Source of the DNA: Branchiostoma floridae
Taxonomy: Eukaryota; Chordata; Leptocardii; Amphioxiformes; Branchiostomatidae
DNA length: 64,000 nt
Assembly (NCBI RefSeq): GCF_000003815.2
Contig: NC_049993.1
Location: 13,074,768-13,138,767, forward strand
Direction of reading: 5' to 3'
The number at the start of each line of letters is the position of its first letter. Position 1 is the first letter of the stretch. A program made the translations under genes and the position numbers. The notes below the pieces were generated by a model. The model made no database searches. It was not told where the DNA came from and was given only the letters and a program-made list of their open reading frames with translations. Positions 54,001 through 63,928 of this stretch are shown piece after piece.

Positions 54001-55739
54001 AAACCACCGTCCGTCGACTTGATATCCCTAAAAACCCTGTTACTAGAAATAACGCGTATACTCCCGGTTAAATGTTGGCTAGCATTTTATCTAGTAATTG
54101 GAGATACCTGCTGAGCCTCCTCTGCCTGTTGTTCGTCATGTTGCCTCAGCTCTCTGTGAAGGTTTTCCTTGTACCCTTCAGCCTTGACTTTACCCAGACA
54201 GTTCTGCTGGGAGCAGCCTGACCGCTGGTAGTTTGGGCCATCACATGTTTCTCCCGCGACGTTTTCGCGTGTCCGGTAGCACATCTTAGTGCGCGCGTGG
54301 CAATCGCCCCAGGTAGACCACTCAGTACATCTGACAGGGACCACCTCTAAATATCGAAATACACATTATCTAATTTCCTTTTTTGTAAATATTATTTTCA
54401 TCTTGCTTCATTTTTTTTTCATTTTGCTTAGTTTGGTTATACCTATGGTTTTGATTACGTCACATTAATATTTCCTACCTGGTACCCGGCGGAAACGAAA
54501 AACTTAAAAAAGTTGTTTTTTTAATTAGCCCCATATATTTTTAGGCAAAATCATATTGCTTAGAAAACTATAGGAAATAGATATGCACAAGACGAACTTT
54601 TTTGGTCTATTTTGTTACCTTTAAATCGTACATTGAATCGTACAATCGTTCCTAAAAACAGCCTGGAATTGCTCCTTTGCGGAAATGTGACGTAAACCTA
54701 AAGCCTAGGTCCCAATTCTCCAACCGTGGCCCGGCCGGGTAGCTTTCGGAAACGAAAAAAAGGCAACAAAACACATAGAACGTAAAACATAGTCATGAGC
54801 ATAACTTGCGTATATTCCTTGGCAAACACTTTTATTTTTCGTTTCTGCAAACATCCAAACCGTTTGGAAATGGGACCTAAGGATGGTTAAGGATGCTCTG
54901 TGGGACGCTCAGTAAGTGTAATGAACAACTCACGCTGGCACGCCTGGACTCTGCATTCCTCAGACGCGTCCTGTGTTTCCTGCCCCCTCTCTCTTGTCCC
55001 CCTTCGGAGTCCCTCGCCACACGTCGTGCTGCATGAAGACCAGGCACCCCAGGCTGACCACTGCGGCGCGGGTGCTGGAAGTGGAGGCGCCGGGGCGTGT
55101 GAAACTAACGTAGCAGTAGTGCACAAATTGAAGTTAAAAGAAAAGAGTATCGTTGAAGAGGTTCATCAGTCACGTAAAACTATGTAAACAGTTACTACCA
55201 ATTTTCTAACAACGGTGACTGTTTTAAAGGTAAGGTACTGTAACATACCTCCAAATTTTGGAGGCGGGGTGGGGGTGATCTACGCAAGCTTGACCTAGTC
55301 TCATGTTCTCTCGCGAGATCGAGACTAGGTCATTCTACGTGATCAAGATGTACTGTCAGACATCGGAAATTTGGAGGTATGTACATTACCTTTCAAACAG
55401 GTACTGTTGGAAGAAAATTGGTAGTAAAAGAAAAGAGCTATTGAAGGAGCTGTCACCAAATTCCATCCTAATATTTCCACGTTTACAGACAGAAAGAAAA
55501 CTGCCCTCCTCTTTACATCACCAACATTACACAAAAGGTGGGATCATTCGTCTTCTACTGTCTCAAAAAAACTTCGCAAGATGAAAACGTTGTATGTACA
55601 AGATACTAAAGAGGGGAAAAGAAATATACTGGGACACGAACTGTGACTTCTGCTATCTGTCTGGTTTGTCCCTACTTATGGGATAAAAACTGTACTGCAA
55701 CATTTTAAGAAGATGTCATCTTCTTTACAACGTTGCAGT

Positions 55740-55811
<72 letters not shown>

Positions 55812-56828
55812 CATTGATTCACGGTCTGACTCACGGACCGGACAACAATTACGAGTTTGACATTATGAGTTTGATATTATGATTGTATTTAGTGTAAATA
55901 GCAATTTTGTATAAATTTGCTATTCATCTGTTTATTTATGTTTTTTCCGTGACCCTTCGAATTCCCATCAAGTGGTCCTCTGGGAAGAATGGCCTAGGCC
56001 GACTGGGAAGAACGGCCTAGGCCGACAGGGCATTACCAGTATAAATAAAGGTCATACATACATACATACATACATACATACATACATACGTTCATACGTA
56101 CATACATACATACATACATACATACACATGGACTTACCACTTACGGATACCAAAAGATTGCCCACGTTTTGGGACGTAGACACCACGCGGAACTTTGCAT
56201 GTACGGCGGGTCGTGCCCTTAGCTTTTGAGAATAACGCATTCTACGGTGACTGCTACGGTTCGACTGCTGATGTGGCGCTGCGTTAATTCTATACTTTAC
56301 CCAAAACCAAAATCTAAACCCACCATTGCCCAAAGGGCCAATTCTTCGTATCCGTGGCCACTTCTTGTACTTGAAGTAGTCGTATTTAGGTTTCAGCTCT
56401 TGAGGTGATATGAATGTCGCGCCGCTTCTGTAAGGAGTCACTGTCCTTATGCCGTTCACCACCCACGTGCTTGGAACTGTAGGTTCGGGCGGGGGTGAGG
56501 GTCTCCTCCTCTTCACTCGACGGTGCTTTCCATCGACGCCTTCGGTACGCAGTGCTTCTAAAATATCGTCGTACTCCCGTTCCACGGCTTCACGGCTGGG
56601 TTGAAGGAAAGACTTGGCTGCTTTTTCGCCGATGGTGATGTCGTCTAGCAGCCGATTCGCCACAACATCGGACTCGTCGTTGTCAGAAGAAGGGGACTCG
56701 AAGTCGTAGGAAGAGGCGTTTGTACCGTTGCATCCTGTCCCGAAGCCGCTCATGCTTGCGTTGCGATACGAGAGCCCCAGGTTTAAACTTGCAAGTAATA
56801 ACGCGATGACTGGCGAACCATACATCAT
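38909..56828 (-). CDS. Secreted TSP1-PAN modular protein with GPI-like C-terminus
   Basis: Thirteen minus-strand exons: 56828-56138, 55104-54934, 54346-54108, 53572-53512, 52361-52305, 51833-51768, 51304-51239, 49003-48722, 47684-47379, 40832-40539, 39973-39860, 39688-39641, 39024-38909. They sum to 2511 nt (836 aa plus stop) with every phase consistent. Order: signal peptide (GSPVIALLLASLNLGLS), glycosylation sites NAS/NGT/NAS at 23-39, furin-type HRRVKRRR at about 102-109, a TSP1 module (WSAWGAWSSCSTTCGEG), a second degenerate TSP1 (WSTWGDCHARTKMC), a coiled coil (SQQEALENRLSQEQEEAEAK), three Ser-rich mini-exons, three PAN/Apple-like modules at about 451-744 (ECARRC, CKSFNYRPANSGE, CWLHREN), a second coil (EVEQLEEEIEQAQQRNEQAR), and a tail ending AAFCVLVAAILLLTSALF. 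The tail fits a GPI-anchor signal or one membrane helix. Most introns are phase 1, as in shuffled extracellular genes. Extra exons may be hidden near the gap at 46035-46134. No named family is recognised. Confidence 0.8.
39160..39665. repeat. Dispersed duplication, copy A
   Basis: About 500 bp nearly identical to 49468-49950 in the same orientation. Shared blocks include CATCTAGTGATATGATAATC, TTTTCGCGGTGACGTCTAGG and GTAACCTTTGATCCAGCCAC. The block ends inside the small coding exon at 39641-39688. It contains a minus-strand ATG at 39441 followed by MPKVALRLILT and a GTAAAC donor. Confidence 0.85.
40132..40179. repeat. Near-perfect palindrome
   Basis: GAGTCAGCCCAAATCTCATG pairs with CATGAGACTTGGGCTGACTC across a short centre, with one mismatch or bulge. 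The homologous intron copy at 51065-51090 keeps only one arm (GGGCTGACTC), so the palindrome arose or was lost after duplication. Confidence 0.85.
40871..41942. mobile_element. DNA transposon-like element with about 37-bp inverted ends and TA duplication
   Basis: The left end TA-AAGCCCCGGTCACAAAGCG continues with CGTACGATTCCTTGCGAT. The right end is its reverse complement, finishing CGCTTTGTGACCGGGGCTT then TA. The element is about 1.07 kb, with degenerate subterminal copies of the same motif starting at 40981 (AAAGCCGTGGTCACAAAGCG). No transposase is recognised, so it is non-autonomous. TA at both borders fits a TA-targeting superfamily. It lies in an intron of the TSP1-PAN gene, between the third PAN exon and the assembly gap. 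Confidence 0.85.
42780..43130. repeat. Interspersed repeat starting with ACCTCCAT hairpin
   Basis: Starts with a perfect hairpin (arms ACCTCCAT and ATGGAGGT, 42780-42800), then (TG)n, GGTCAGCATAACTTTAGAAC and GATGGATTGTAATGATATTT. This is the reverse of the modules at 6790-6992. Downstream GCCCTCTAGCAGCTTGCTCT resembles CCCCCTAGCAGCTTGTTTGG at 45748. Unclassified family in the large intron of the TSP1-PAN gene. Confidence 0.6.
43865..44240. repeat. Interspersed repeat, reverse-oriented relative of 42780 and 45170 copies
   Basis: Contains AACAAGCCGCTAGGGAGCCC and AACAGGCCGCTAGGGGACCC, inverse counterparts of GGGCC-CCTAGC motifs at 45620 and 45750, and ends GTTCTTGGCGAAGGTAACTC. The ORF over it is a by-product. 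Confidence 0.5.
45170..45900. repeat. Interspersed repeat starting with ATCTTCGCCAGCGAAGAT hairpin
   Basis: A perfect hairpin (ATCTTCGC/GCGAAGAT, about 45172-45189) followed by several diverged internal repeats around GGTAGGTGTGTAGCGGTTGT, CATAACTC and GGGCCCCCTAGCAGCTTGTT. The internal unit recurs at least three times at irregular spacing. No coding capacity and no class assigned. Confidence 0.55.
46035..46134. other. Assembly gap (100 N) in TSP1-PAN intron
   Basis: A run of exactly 100 N between the second and third PAN exons (47379 and 40832). Further PAN exons could be hidden here, because the surrounding introns are products of tandem duplication. Confidence 0.95.
46135..47378. other. 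Intron sequence, no recognised feature
   Basis: From the gap to the second PAN exon. No exon, hairpin or transposon end is recognised, except that 47265-47360 is the duplicated flank also seen next to the other PAN exons (40390-40470 and 48600-48700), sharing CCACCTGAAATA. Confidence 0.5.
47721..48152. mobile_element. MITE with CAGTCA-CCTG-GACCAC inverted ends
   Basis: The left end CAGTCATGCCTGCCCAAGCG then ACCAC pairs with the right end GGTGGTCGTCTTGGACAGGT then TTGACTG. The interior repeats the GACCAC/GGTGGT-type motif (CGACCATCTGGCCAATGCGA, GACCACCTGACCAAATCGAC). About 430 bp, no ORF. CAG...CTG ends would fit a pogo/Tc1-type relative, which is tentative. Confidence 0.75.
48170..48560. repeat. 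Duplicated intron block between PAN exons 1 and 2
   Basis: Similar to 41975-42330 over several hundred bases (GATGATGTCGCGCTGCACCA, AGCACACCGCTATGGG, GTAAGAAAGAAGAATCA). Both copies lie upstream, in minus-strand sense, of a PAN exon. This indicates that the exons spread by tandem duplication that included intron sequence. Confidence 0.8.
49468..49950. repeat. Dispersed duplication, copy B
   Basis: Partner of 39160-39665, about 10.3 kb away, with few differences. It includes the minus-strand ATG at 49749 followed by MPKVAIRLILT and a GTAAAC donor. The small exon matching 39641-39688 is shifted here by an indel, so it is not used in the gene model. Confidence 0.85.
50931..51061. repeat. Compound (CA)n(CATA)n(TA)n microsatellite
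   Basis: About 50 bases of CA, 36 of CATA and 45 of TA in succession, in an intron of the TSP1-PAN gene. Hairpin-prone and likely variable in length. It produces spurious ORFs on both strands. Confidence 0.95.
51228..52365 (-). repeat. Tandem array of three mini-exon units (period about 529 bp)
   Basis: GCTCGGTGAAGAGGTTTAGA occurs at 51281, 51810 and 52338, giving periods of 529 and 528 bp. Exon and intron sequence are both highly similar between units. Each unit carries a phase 1-1 exon of 66, 66 and 57 nt encoding DYLNLFTELKTDSQSSSSSS or a shortened form. The third unit (52305-52361) lacks 9 nt and so three codons. The exon start resembles the beginning of the second PAN exon (DFLLYFTEMEG). 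Confidence 0.9.
52415..53500 (+). mobile_element. L1/Tx1-like LINE 3' fragment with poly(A) tail
   Basis: The plus strand reads LPLFYKDVISAWEEL and QILWNNRYIVIG, matching the C-terminal region of L1-clade ORF2 proteins (LPxFYxxVLxAW ... PLWNN). Further on a CxxC...TTEHLFLHCH motif marks the Cys-rich C-terminus. The frame breaks several times, so it is dead. It ends in AATAAA (53447-53452) and an A-rich tail near 53470-53500. It is inserted between coding exons 53512 and 52361 of the TSP1-PAN gene, on the opposite strand. Confidence 0.8.
53880..54060. mobile_element. Fold-back MITE, relative of 3980-4188
   Basis: Contains ACCTTTATCCGTGGGATAAT, CGGTGGTTTCAACCTGGAAT and, in inverse, GCCATTTAAACCACCGTCCG and GATATCCCTAAAAACCCTGT. 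The layout equals the element at 3980-4188: end motif, GGTTTCA central fold and a CCCTAAA segment. It lies in intron 3 of the TSP1-PAN gene. Confidence 0.6.
54706..54882. mobile_element. 177-bp MITE with TAGGTCCCA ends
   Basis: The left end TAGGTCCCAATTCTCCAACC pairs with the right end GTTTGGAAATGGGACCTA. The interior repeats the fold with GGAAACGAAAAA and TTTTTCGTTTC. No ORF. It lies in intron 2 of the TSP1-PAN gene, 52 bp from the TSP1 exon end at 54934. Confidence 0.8.
55739..55809. repeat. (CA)n(TA)n microsatellite
   Basis: CA units then about 22 TA units, in intron 1 of the TSP1-PAN gene. Confidence 0.95.
56054..56124. repeat. (CATA)n microsatellite next to a splice donor
   Basis: About 17 CATA units ending about 13 bp inside intron 1 from the exon 1 donor (56137-56136). 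An expansion could affect splicing. It also lengthens the apparent ORF of exon 1 with a spurious Tyr-Val-Cys-Met repeat. Confidence 0.9.
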
Positions 56829-58539
56829 TTACTGTATGTTTACACGACACTGTAGCGAATAACGTCTGCCTTCGATCTTTTTTCAGAGATTCGAAGTTCG
56901 CATTCCATTCCCGTTTTCGCATGTTCGAGATGGAATAGACCATTTTGTGGTCAAATCTCGCAATTTCTCGCGCTCTCGCCGAGAGGAACTGGTCCGCGAT
57001 CGTTCGATGATCTGCTTGTATTCTTGTTGCCCTGAGTCGTAAAGGTGCAGGCACAAGAAAATGCGCAATAGAACAGTTGAAATGCCATCAGAAATATAGT
57101 GTATGTATGGTTGAGTAGTTCTACATAGTTTTATGATAAATGAAAAAAAACTGCCCCTAGCAAAACGTTTACTTTTGTGAAGCTTTCATTTGAGAGTGTT
57201 GCAAATGTGTTTTTGAGTGGTTTCCATGACGATTGTTGTCCTCAGATTGATGGTATGATGTTTATTTTGCTTGTATTGGAAAGGCCATTCTGTGAGTTTT
57301 CCACCAATATATAGTTTTCCTAGTCTACTCTTTACATAACAGCTGTAATAATGATAAACAAAAAGTACTCATTGGCACATGACTGGCTTATATGGTATTA
57401 TACAGGAAGAAATTATCTAGTGCTGAGAGGGTTAAAAATGTCATGTCATGTCAGTCGCCAACGTACCGCAGTCTAGTGCGATACTAACTTATGATTTATA
57501 AAATTCTTTGTCATAAATAAATTCTATCTTCCTAGCTATAGGCGTTACAAAAAAATCCACTTATCAAAAATCCAAACCCCACCCCTGCCAACCAGTGGTA
57601 GTGTCCAGTAAACAAAGTAGGTGCAACAAGAGGTCAGGGAAATTTGACCCCTAACTAGCATTGTGCCAGACACCTGTAACGTTACAAACACTAGAGGACG
57701 CGTAAATTCACAACGTAAATTCACAACGTTATATGATGGACATATGTCAGGCAAGGGCTCGAGGATAATGTAGGAGCACGTAATAGCAGGTGGCACGGAA
57801 GCAACGTAATGGAAGGCAAGGTAAGAGCCCGTCTATGATCGTTGTCATAGGGTGGTAACGTATGCGTGTTTCAGTGTGCATTGGAACGTGGGGAGGGGGG
57901 TATTTTTTGTCTCTCTTGGGACTTACTAATACATAACCTAGGAGGGGTGTCACACGCTATCATGTGAATTCTAAAGAAGTCTGCAAATTGCGCCGCAATT
58001 GCTCTTATCTGCCCCAGGCAAAGGAGTGAGCCCGGACCTGATTCATCGTGTGAAATCTTGTGAATGTACGTACGATACTCAAAGCAATGCCCATTTTGCA
58101 ACAAAGAAATCTGTTATGTGTAGTATTCGACTCCCACTTGCGTTTTAAAAATCCTACAAGGCTAACTACCTCTGTACGATTGACTGTTAAAGTTGGTAAA
58201 AATGACTATAGAGTCTGCTTCGCTCTTGTTGTTTGCCTAGACCGGTAACCCGGAAAACGTGTGAATGCCTGATCATATAATCAGTTCATTTTCCAATCGG
58301 TCCAACATCCGGTCCAACGAATTTTTTCATGTCCGGTTTTTCTGGACAGGTCCAATGAGAAAAACCGTACCGGTACTCAGCCCTACGCACAGCCCCAACT
58401 CTGTCATGATAGAAAAGTTAAGGTTGAAACAAAATAAAGATATTACACCATTTAAAGTCTTAATTAAAACGTTATGCATTTTATAACACATTCATGGTAC
58501 AAATTACACGATTAACGGAAAGCTGCATATGGTGCATAT

Positions 58540-58590
58540 GGTTTGTATCTATGCGCTTTGGACCAAACCGCATAGATATAACCATAGATA
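58540..58590. repeat. Imperfect inverted repeat
   Basis: GGTTTGTATCTATGCG and CGCATAGATATAACC face each other across about 18 bases. It may be a remnant of a fold-back element. Confidence 0.7.
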
Positions 58591-59195
58591 TAACCTTAAC
58601 TTTTCTATCATGACCTTAGTCAGTTAGTGTAAAGCGTCTTACAGGCCGACTTGACCTTTCAATGAATAGGGTTCAAACAAACAGCAGATATGATGACAAA
58701 CATCAGATATGCATAATGTGAAATCATGACAAACGGAAAATCTGTTTTCCTCCTTGGTTACACTGTATGACAATGATTTACTTTCCCATTGGTATAATAT
58801 TCGCTTGATTTTCTTACCCGTAGAGTATATATAGAATACAAAACGGTGTATTCCGTATCGCCCAAGGTATCAGCCCGACCGCGGGTCGGATCGCCCGACG
58901 GCCGAAGGCATATTTACGTCATACACCCACCTGAGAAAACTCATGTTTTGATGCGAAATGCACCAGAAGTTGAACAAATTTGGTGCCCTCAAACAATAAG
59001 TCTTGCAACAGCAATGTTCCAACGTCCGAATCAGGTATACGCCTTTCGAACCTGTGCGATACGGAAACGTACGGCCCGGGTCCGGAACACCCGTATCGAA
59101 CGTTTTCGCGTCACAGGTATGACAGAAAACGTTATATCCGCTGCGTTATATCTATACATACTACCCCAAAATATTGATTAATACAAGCCAGTCAA

Positions 59196-59310
59196 TGGTT
59201 TGAACCGCGCATGCGCTAGGTCAAAGGTGAAGGGCCCAAATTGTTTACAGTTTTGTGCAGACCATCGTAATACATGTGCAGATGTGTTTGCTTATGTCTC
59301 AAGCTTTGAC
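59196..59310. mobile_element. Short AGGTCAAAGGT-family element upstream of NLR3
   Basis: GCGCTAGGTCAAAGGTGAAG at the left and TTATGTCTCAAGCTTTGACA at the right mirror the element downstream of NLR2 at 37783-37905. It ends about 110 bp before the NLR3 start codon. Confidence 0.5.
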
Positions 59311-59422
59311 AATGCAAGATTTATTGACACGACAGAAAGTACAGTGACTTTTGTATTGACAATATAATGAACCACATTTTGACAATGCGCATCTGCAGTT
59401 CAACCCGTTAACTAGGTTATTA

Positions 59423-62400
59423 ATGCCGTTGAAGGTATCTACGGTCGAGCTAGAGTTCGTGGCACACCGACTACTGCCGAGCGACTGGAGAACGCTCGGC
59501 CGGAAGTTACTAACAACCATAGACCCACACTTCCCCAACGTAGAGGGCATTCTGGGTAATTTGGAATACAGCCATCAGGATGAGGGTGCACGGAAGATCG
59601 TTCTACAGACCATGCTCCGGTGAGACTAACCGTATCAAAGTTTAAACGCATACATCATATTATAGATCATACTTTAAAATGTACTTCAATCTACCTTGCA
59701 TTCAAATTTCAGGAATATTGAGATTTGGGGTTGCATTCGCCCTTTTGGATGGGGACGTAAAACTGGTGGCCCCATGTATGGGAGAGCTTCAGTAGATGGC
59801 AGTCTAGGGCGTTAAAGCTCTACATGTGTATCAAAAACCCAACACATGACCGATAAAAATTGGTGGTGGGGTGCAAGATGTGTTTGGCTGAAGAAAACGC
59901 GATCCGTGGCGATGCCGGTGCCTAGAATATATCTTCTTGATTTTCCTCTTGAAATATAATCGTATCAGGCCGGAAAGACATTGGAGTTAAACATTTGTAA
60001 GTAAACCACTTGCGCCTGCTTGAGCCACTAGAAACTGAGTTACTTGCTTTCTTGTTTTACTCTAATGCATTTAAAAGTCGTCTTTATTTTTTACAGATGG
60101 CAGTCAATGTGGGGAAACAAAGCAACTGTCGCCTTACTAGTGGGGGCTTTGGAAGACCTATGCATGGTGGGTATCGCCAATGGTATCAGAGAGATGGTCG
60201 CTAGAAGGAACGACCCAACTCTACAGGGAGTCCCATACAACGTGGTGGAAATGAAAGGTCTGTACTGTTGTGTCTTTTGGACCTAAGCCTAGGGCTGGGC
60301 TAGAAATTCGATAGTCCACGAGTGTACACTTATATTGTAGGTCAGTGATTTTCAAAACGCGCAAACAAGACAAGTACACAAAGAAAAACACCCAGGCTAA
60401 GAGGTCGATGGTCCCATGCACTTGTGGCATTGATTTGATTAATTGATTGGCTGATTGATTTAGTTGTTCCTTGATTTATGAAAGGTACGTTTGGATTAAT
60501 ACCTGTGTCAATAATGATTGCTTTTTGTTCTTCTTCGGTGAACATGGCTTGCATATAGAAAATATCACTGCGAAATACAAAAAAAGACCTCCCCGTAAAT
60601 AAGTAGCCTCTTCCATTGACCCCATGACCTGCACTGTCTGTCATATCTGATTAATGCCTAGTTTTACCACCTGTACTTCCTGTCACTTCCGCAAGTCTGA
60701 CCTTTTCAGTGACACAATCTTCCCTCACTTCCTACCACTCAACCTACTCAGATAACAAAAAGCACGCATGCAAGAAGATAACATCAATTGCAACATAGAC
60801 CGAAAACAAGACCACCGTTATCTTGTGACGTCGTCATCATCATCATCACAATCGGTTGACGTGATCACACGTGTTCGCTCATTTACTTGTGATGTAACAA
60901 AAACAAATCATGCTGTTGCCTACATACTACAATACGGTGAAAGTTGTGTCTTATAGAAAACTTTCTAACTATTCAGGAGACTGTGATCCGATGGTCCGTC
61001 TGTGTAGAGAGGCTCTGAAGAACCATTACACAATGGTGTACAAGAGTAACTTACCTTTGGTATGGAAAACCTTTGGGATCAACGTGCAGACCATGGATAT
61101 CCCTTTGCAGGTAAGGATGGAATCTTATGGCTGTGGTAAAACAAAGCAACATTTATCTATACACGTGTCTATAGACCAATGCGGACTATCCATCATATTA
61201 GCGCTTCAACCAATGATGGCCAGGCAATTAGTGATTCAACCAATTAGAGTGTCTGCATTTGACATGTTGTTGAATTTTTGTTCTTATTTTGCATTTCAAT
61301 GTTTTGTCGGGGGTTGGTGGGGCTGTGGAATTCGTCTGCTTCAGAATTCATAATCAAGATTTTAGATATCAAGATTTCTGTAGTGATGTTTTGAGGCAGA
61401 CATAAAATTTCACTTGTGCATTGAGTAGACGTGTCAGTAGGTGATCGATGTATAACGTACTTACTGTATGCTCTGTGTCTTTGAAGGTTGTCCGGTTGGA
61501 TCGAGCTCCTTCCGAAAAGTTCCGAACACAAGTTGACGTCGAAGTGCCTCTCGACCAGCATACTATGATGTTACAAGGCCCAACCGGAGTAGGGAAGACT
61601 CAGCTGTGCTACAAGCTGGCCTACGATTGGGTCACCGAAAAAGATACACGCCTCAAGAACGTCCAACTTCTCTTTGTTCTCTCCGCCATGTACATCGGCA
61701 AGGGCGACATTCTTGACGCTGTTTACGATCAAATCTTTCCCGCTGGTTTTGTCGAGAAATTGCCGAAGAGAAAGCTAGAGCGATGGATAAAGGCAAATCC
61801 AAACAGTGTCATGTTCGTCATTGACGATGTTGACGTAGTTCAAGAAAACTGTTCTTCGCAAGATATGGAGAAAACCCCGGTTCCCTGCTACATCAACGGC
61901 AAATACTTGCGTGATACCAGACGCATTCTAACTTGCAGAAGCTCGGCTGTGATAGGCTGTAACCGTATGGCCGAAACGACACCTGCCCTACCCCATTGTC
62001 ATGCAAATTACTTGATCAACGGCTTCTCTGAAGGGGCGGTAGATGAGGTCATCAGTAAGTTCTTTAGCGGAAGTGACGATTCTCGAGCGTTGGGTAGGCG
62101 GCTCAAGGAAACCGTCAGCTCCAACGACTACCTCTCCGGTGTTGTACAAAACCCCATGTACGCCCTCATAGTGTGTACCCTGTGGAAGAGAGGGAAGTCA
62201 CCGCCGGCAAGTCTAGCCCAGCTGATCGAACAGTTCATTGCACTAATTTCAGAAGAATTCTGTAGCAAGAAAGCCCCGCCGATGTCGACGAAATCTATGC
62301 ATACGACTCTTCGCAATTCGGGCAAGTTAGCGTGGGCATCACTTGAGGTGGGACAAAATGCCTTGACACACCAGCACATACAAGATGTCATTGGCAACGA

Positions 62401-63928
62401 CGTGGTGATAGACATGGGACTGTTACAAAGTACAGGGGAAGATGGCCGATACAAATTCGTTCACAGGATCTTCCGGGAATACTTTGCTGCAACCCATGTT
62501 GCCACAGCATCTGCAGCAGGAGATCAGGCGAAGTATCTACAGACACTGTGGTCTACAGGATGCAGACACAACCACGAGTACGGAAACGTCTGCTTGTACA
62601 CAGCAGGACTTCTTCAAGACAAGTCGCGCGATCTCTTCGCCGCCTTCACGTCCAACCTCTCTGAGCTGACCAGGCAGGATTCTCCTCCTTGCTGCCTGAA
62701 CACAGTAATCAGTCAAGCTTGCTCAGCAGTTGTGGAGTCAGGACATCCAAACATAACTGCACCTCTTGTGGCTAAAGCACTTCCCAGAGATCTTACCCTT
62801 GACTTCCAAGGAAAGCCTCCACCACCAAACGTTCTTCACGGACTTGCTGAGCTAATCTTGGCCAAACATGTCCCAAAGGCTATCAGCCTGAAGAATCTGT
62901 GGGTCACAAAACCGAGTTGTCTTCTCCATCTTGGGGAAGCTATTAAGGGCTCCAAAAGTCTGTCGTCCCTTAACATCGATGTCACCGGAATGGATATGTC
63001 TTTGTCTAGTCCCGAGAGGGCGGATAACAGTGTGATAGTGTCATTCTACCGTTGCATTGCTGAGAACAGGGGCATAGCCTGTTTGCACATCAACGCAGAC
63101 ATAAACGACATGGACGAGAATGCAGTCGCGGCAATGTCAGAGGTCATCAGACACAAGTCTGACCTTCATGACCTTAGGCTCGTCATCCATGCGTCATCGT
63201 CATGTTCGGCCCGATGCAGAAACATGGTCGCAAAAGGGTACAAGATGGGATGCAAACGTGAGAAGAACATCGAAGTATTCAACGAAAGGCTAGCTGACGC
63301 ATTGGGGAAGAACACTACACTCAGGTCCCTATGGGTCAGCGTCCAGGTCTTGGAACATAAGCTAGCCCTGGAGGTAGTTGCCCCTGCCATTGCCTCTCAT
63401 CCGTGTCTAAGCTCACTCAAAGTACTTGGACTCTCTAGTGAGGAAACGCGTGGCTATGCAATTGAAGCGTTAGCTCACGTCCTGCTCAAAAGCAAGACTC
63501 TGAAGTCTTTCTCCCTCAGTCTACCATCTTTGATCGGCGACGTGCGTTGTGACACCTCCACCCAACCCGTCAACATCCTCTGCGCTGCATTGAAAGAATG
63601 TCGGACTTTGGAAATGTTGGATCTTTCTTTCGCGTACTTGTTTGCCAGGGAGAAGCTTCTCCTTGCGGAAGTCATCATGTCCGCCCGATCGCTGAAGGAA
63701 GTGTCTTTGACCTGGAGGACTATGAATGAAGCGTTCCTCGTGGCTTTCTGCAGAGCAGTTCGGGCGAAATCCGCAGGGAGTCTGAAGAGAATCGCGCTGT
63801 CGGGAGCGTTTGACTCCAGAGGACTGGTCAGACTTGGAAAGACAATCGTTGACAGTCAAAGTCTCCTGGAAGTCACACTACAACACAGCAAGTTTCATGA
63901 CAAGGGACTTGAGGAGTTCGCTGATGAG
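59423..63928 (+). CDS. NLR3: DEATH-NACHT-LRR receptor (3' end beyond window)
   Basis: Exons 59423-59619, 60097-60257, 60977-61110 and 61487-63928, 978 codons so far, all phases matching. The last exon ends GATGAG then GTAATC and aligns with the NLR1/2 exon ending in a GAG codon, so one tail exon should follow beyond 64000. The first two exons form a DEATH domain (LLPSDWRTLGRKL, MWGNKATVALLVGALEDL). Exon 3 encodes the LKNHYTMVYKSNLPLVW linker. Exon 4 holds the P-loop GPTGVGKTQ at 195-203, Walker B FVIDDVDV at about 274-281 in which the usual DE is DV, YLINGFSEGAVDEVISKFF, HRIFREYFAATHV and RNI-type LRRs. NACHT-LRR sequence and intron layout are clearly homologous to NLR1/2, but more diverged. 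Probably a cytosolic sensor signalling through DEATH partners. Confidence 0.9.

Larger units (their letters stand above)
56829..59422. other. Divergent intergenic region between the TSP1-PAN gene and NLR3
   Basis: Must contain both promoters. No TATA box is recognised. It includes an imperfect inverted repeat near 58540-58590 (GGTTTGTATCTATGCG versus CGCATAGATATAACC) and a member of the AGGTCAAAGGT element family at 59196-59310. No coding exon with splice support was found. Confidence 0.5.
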
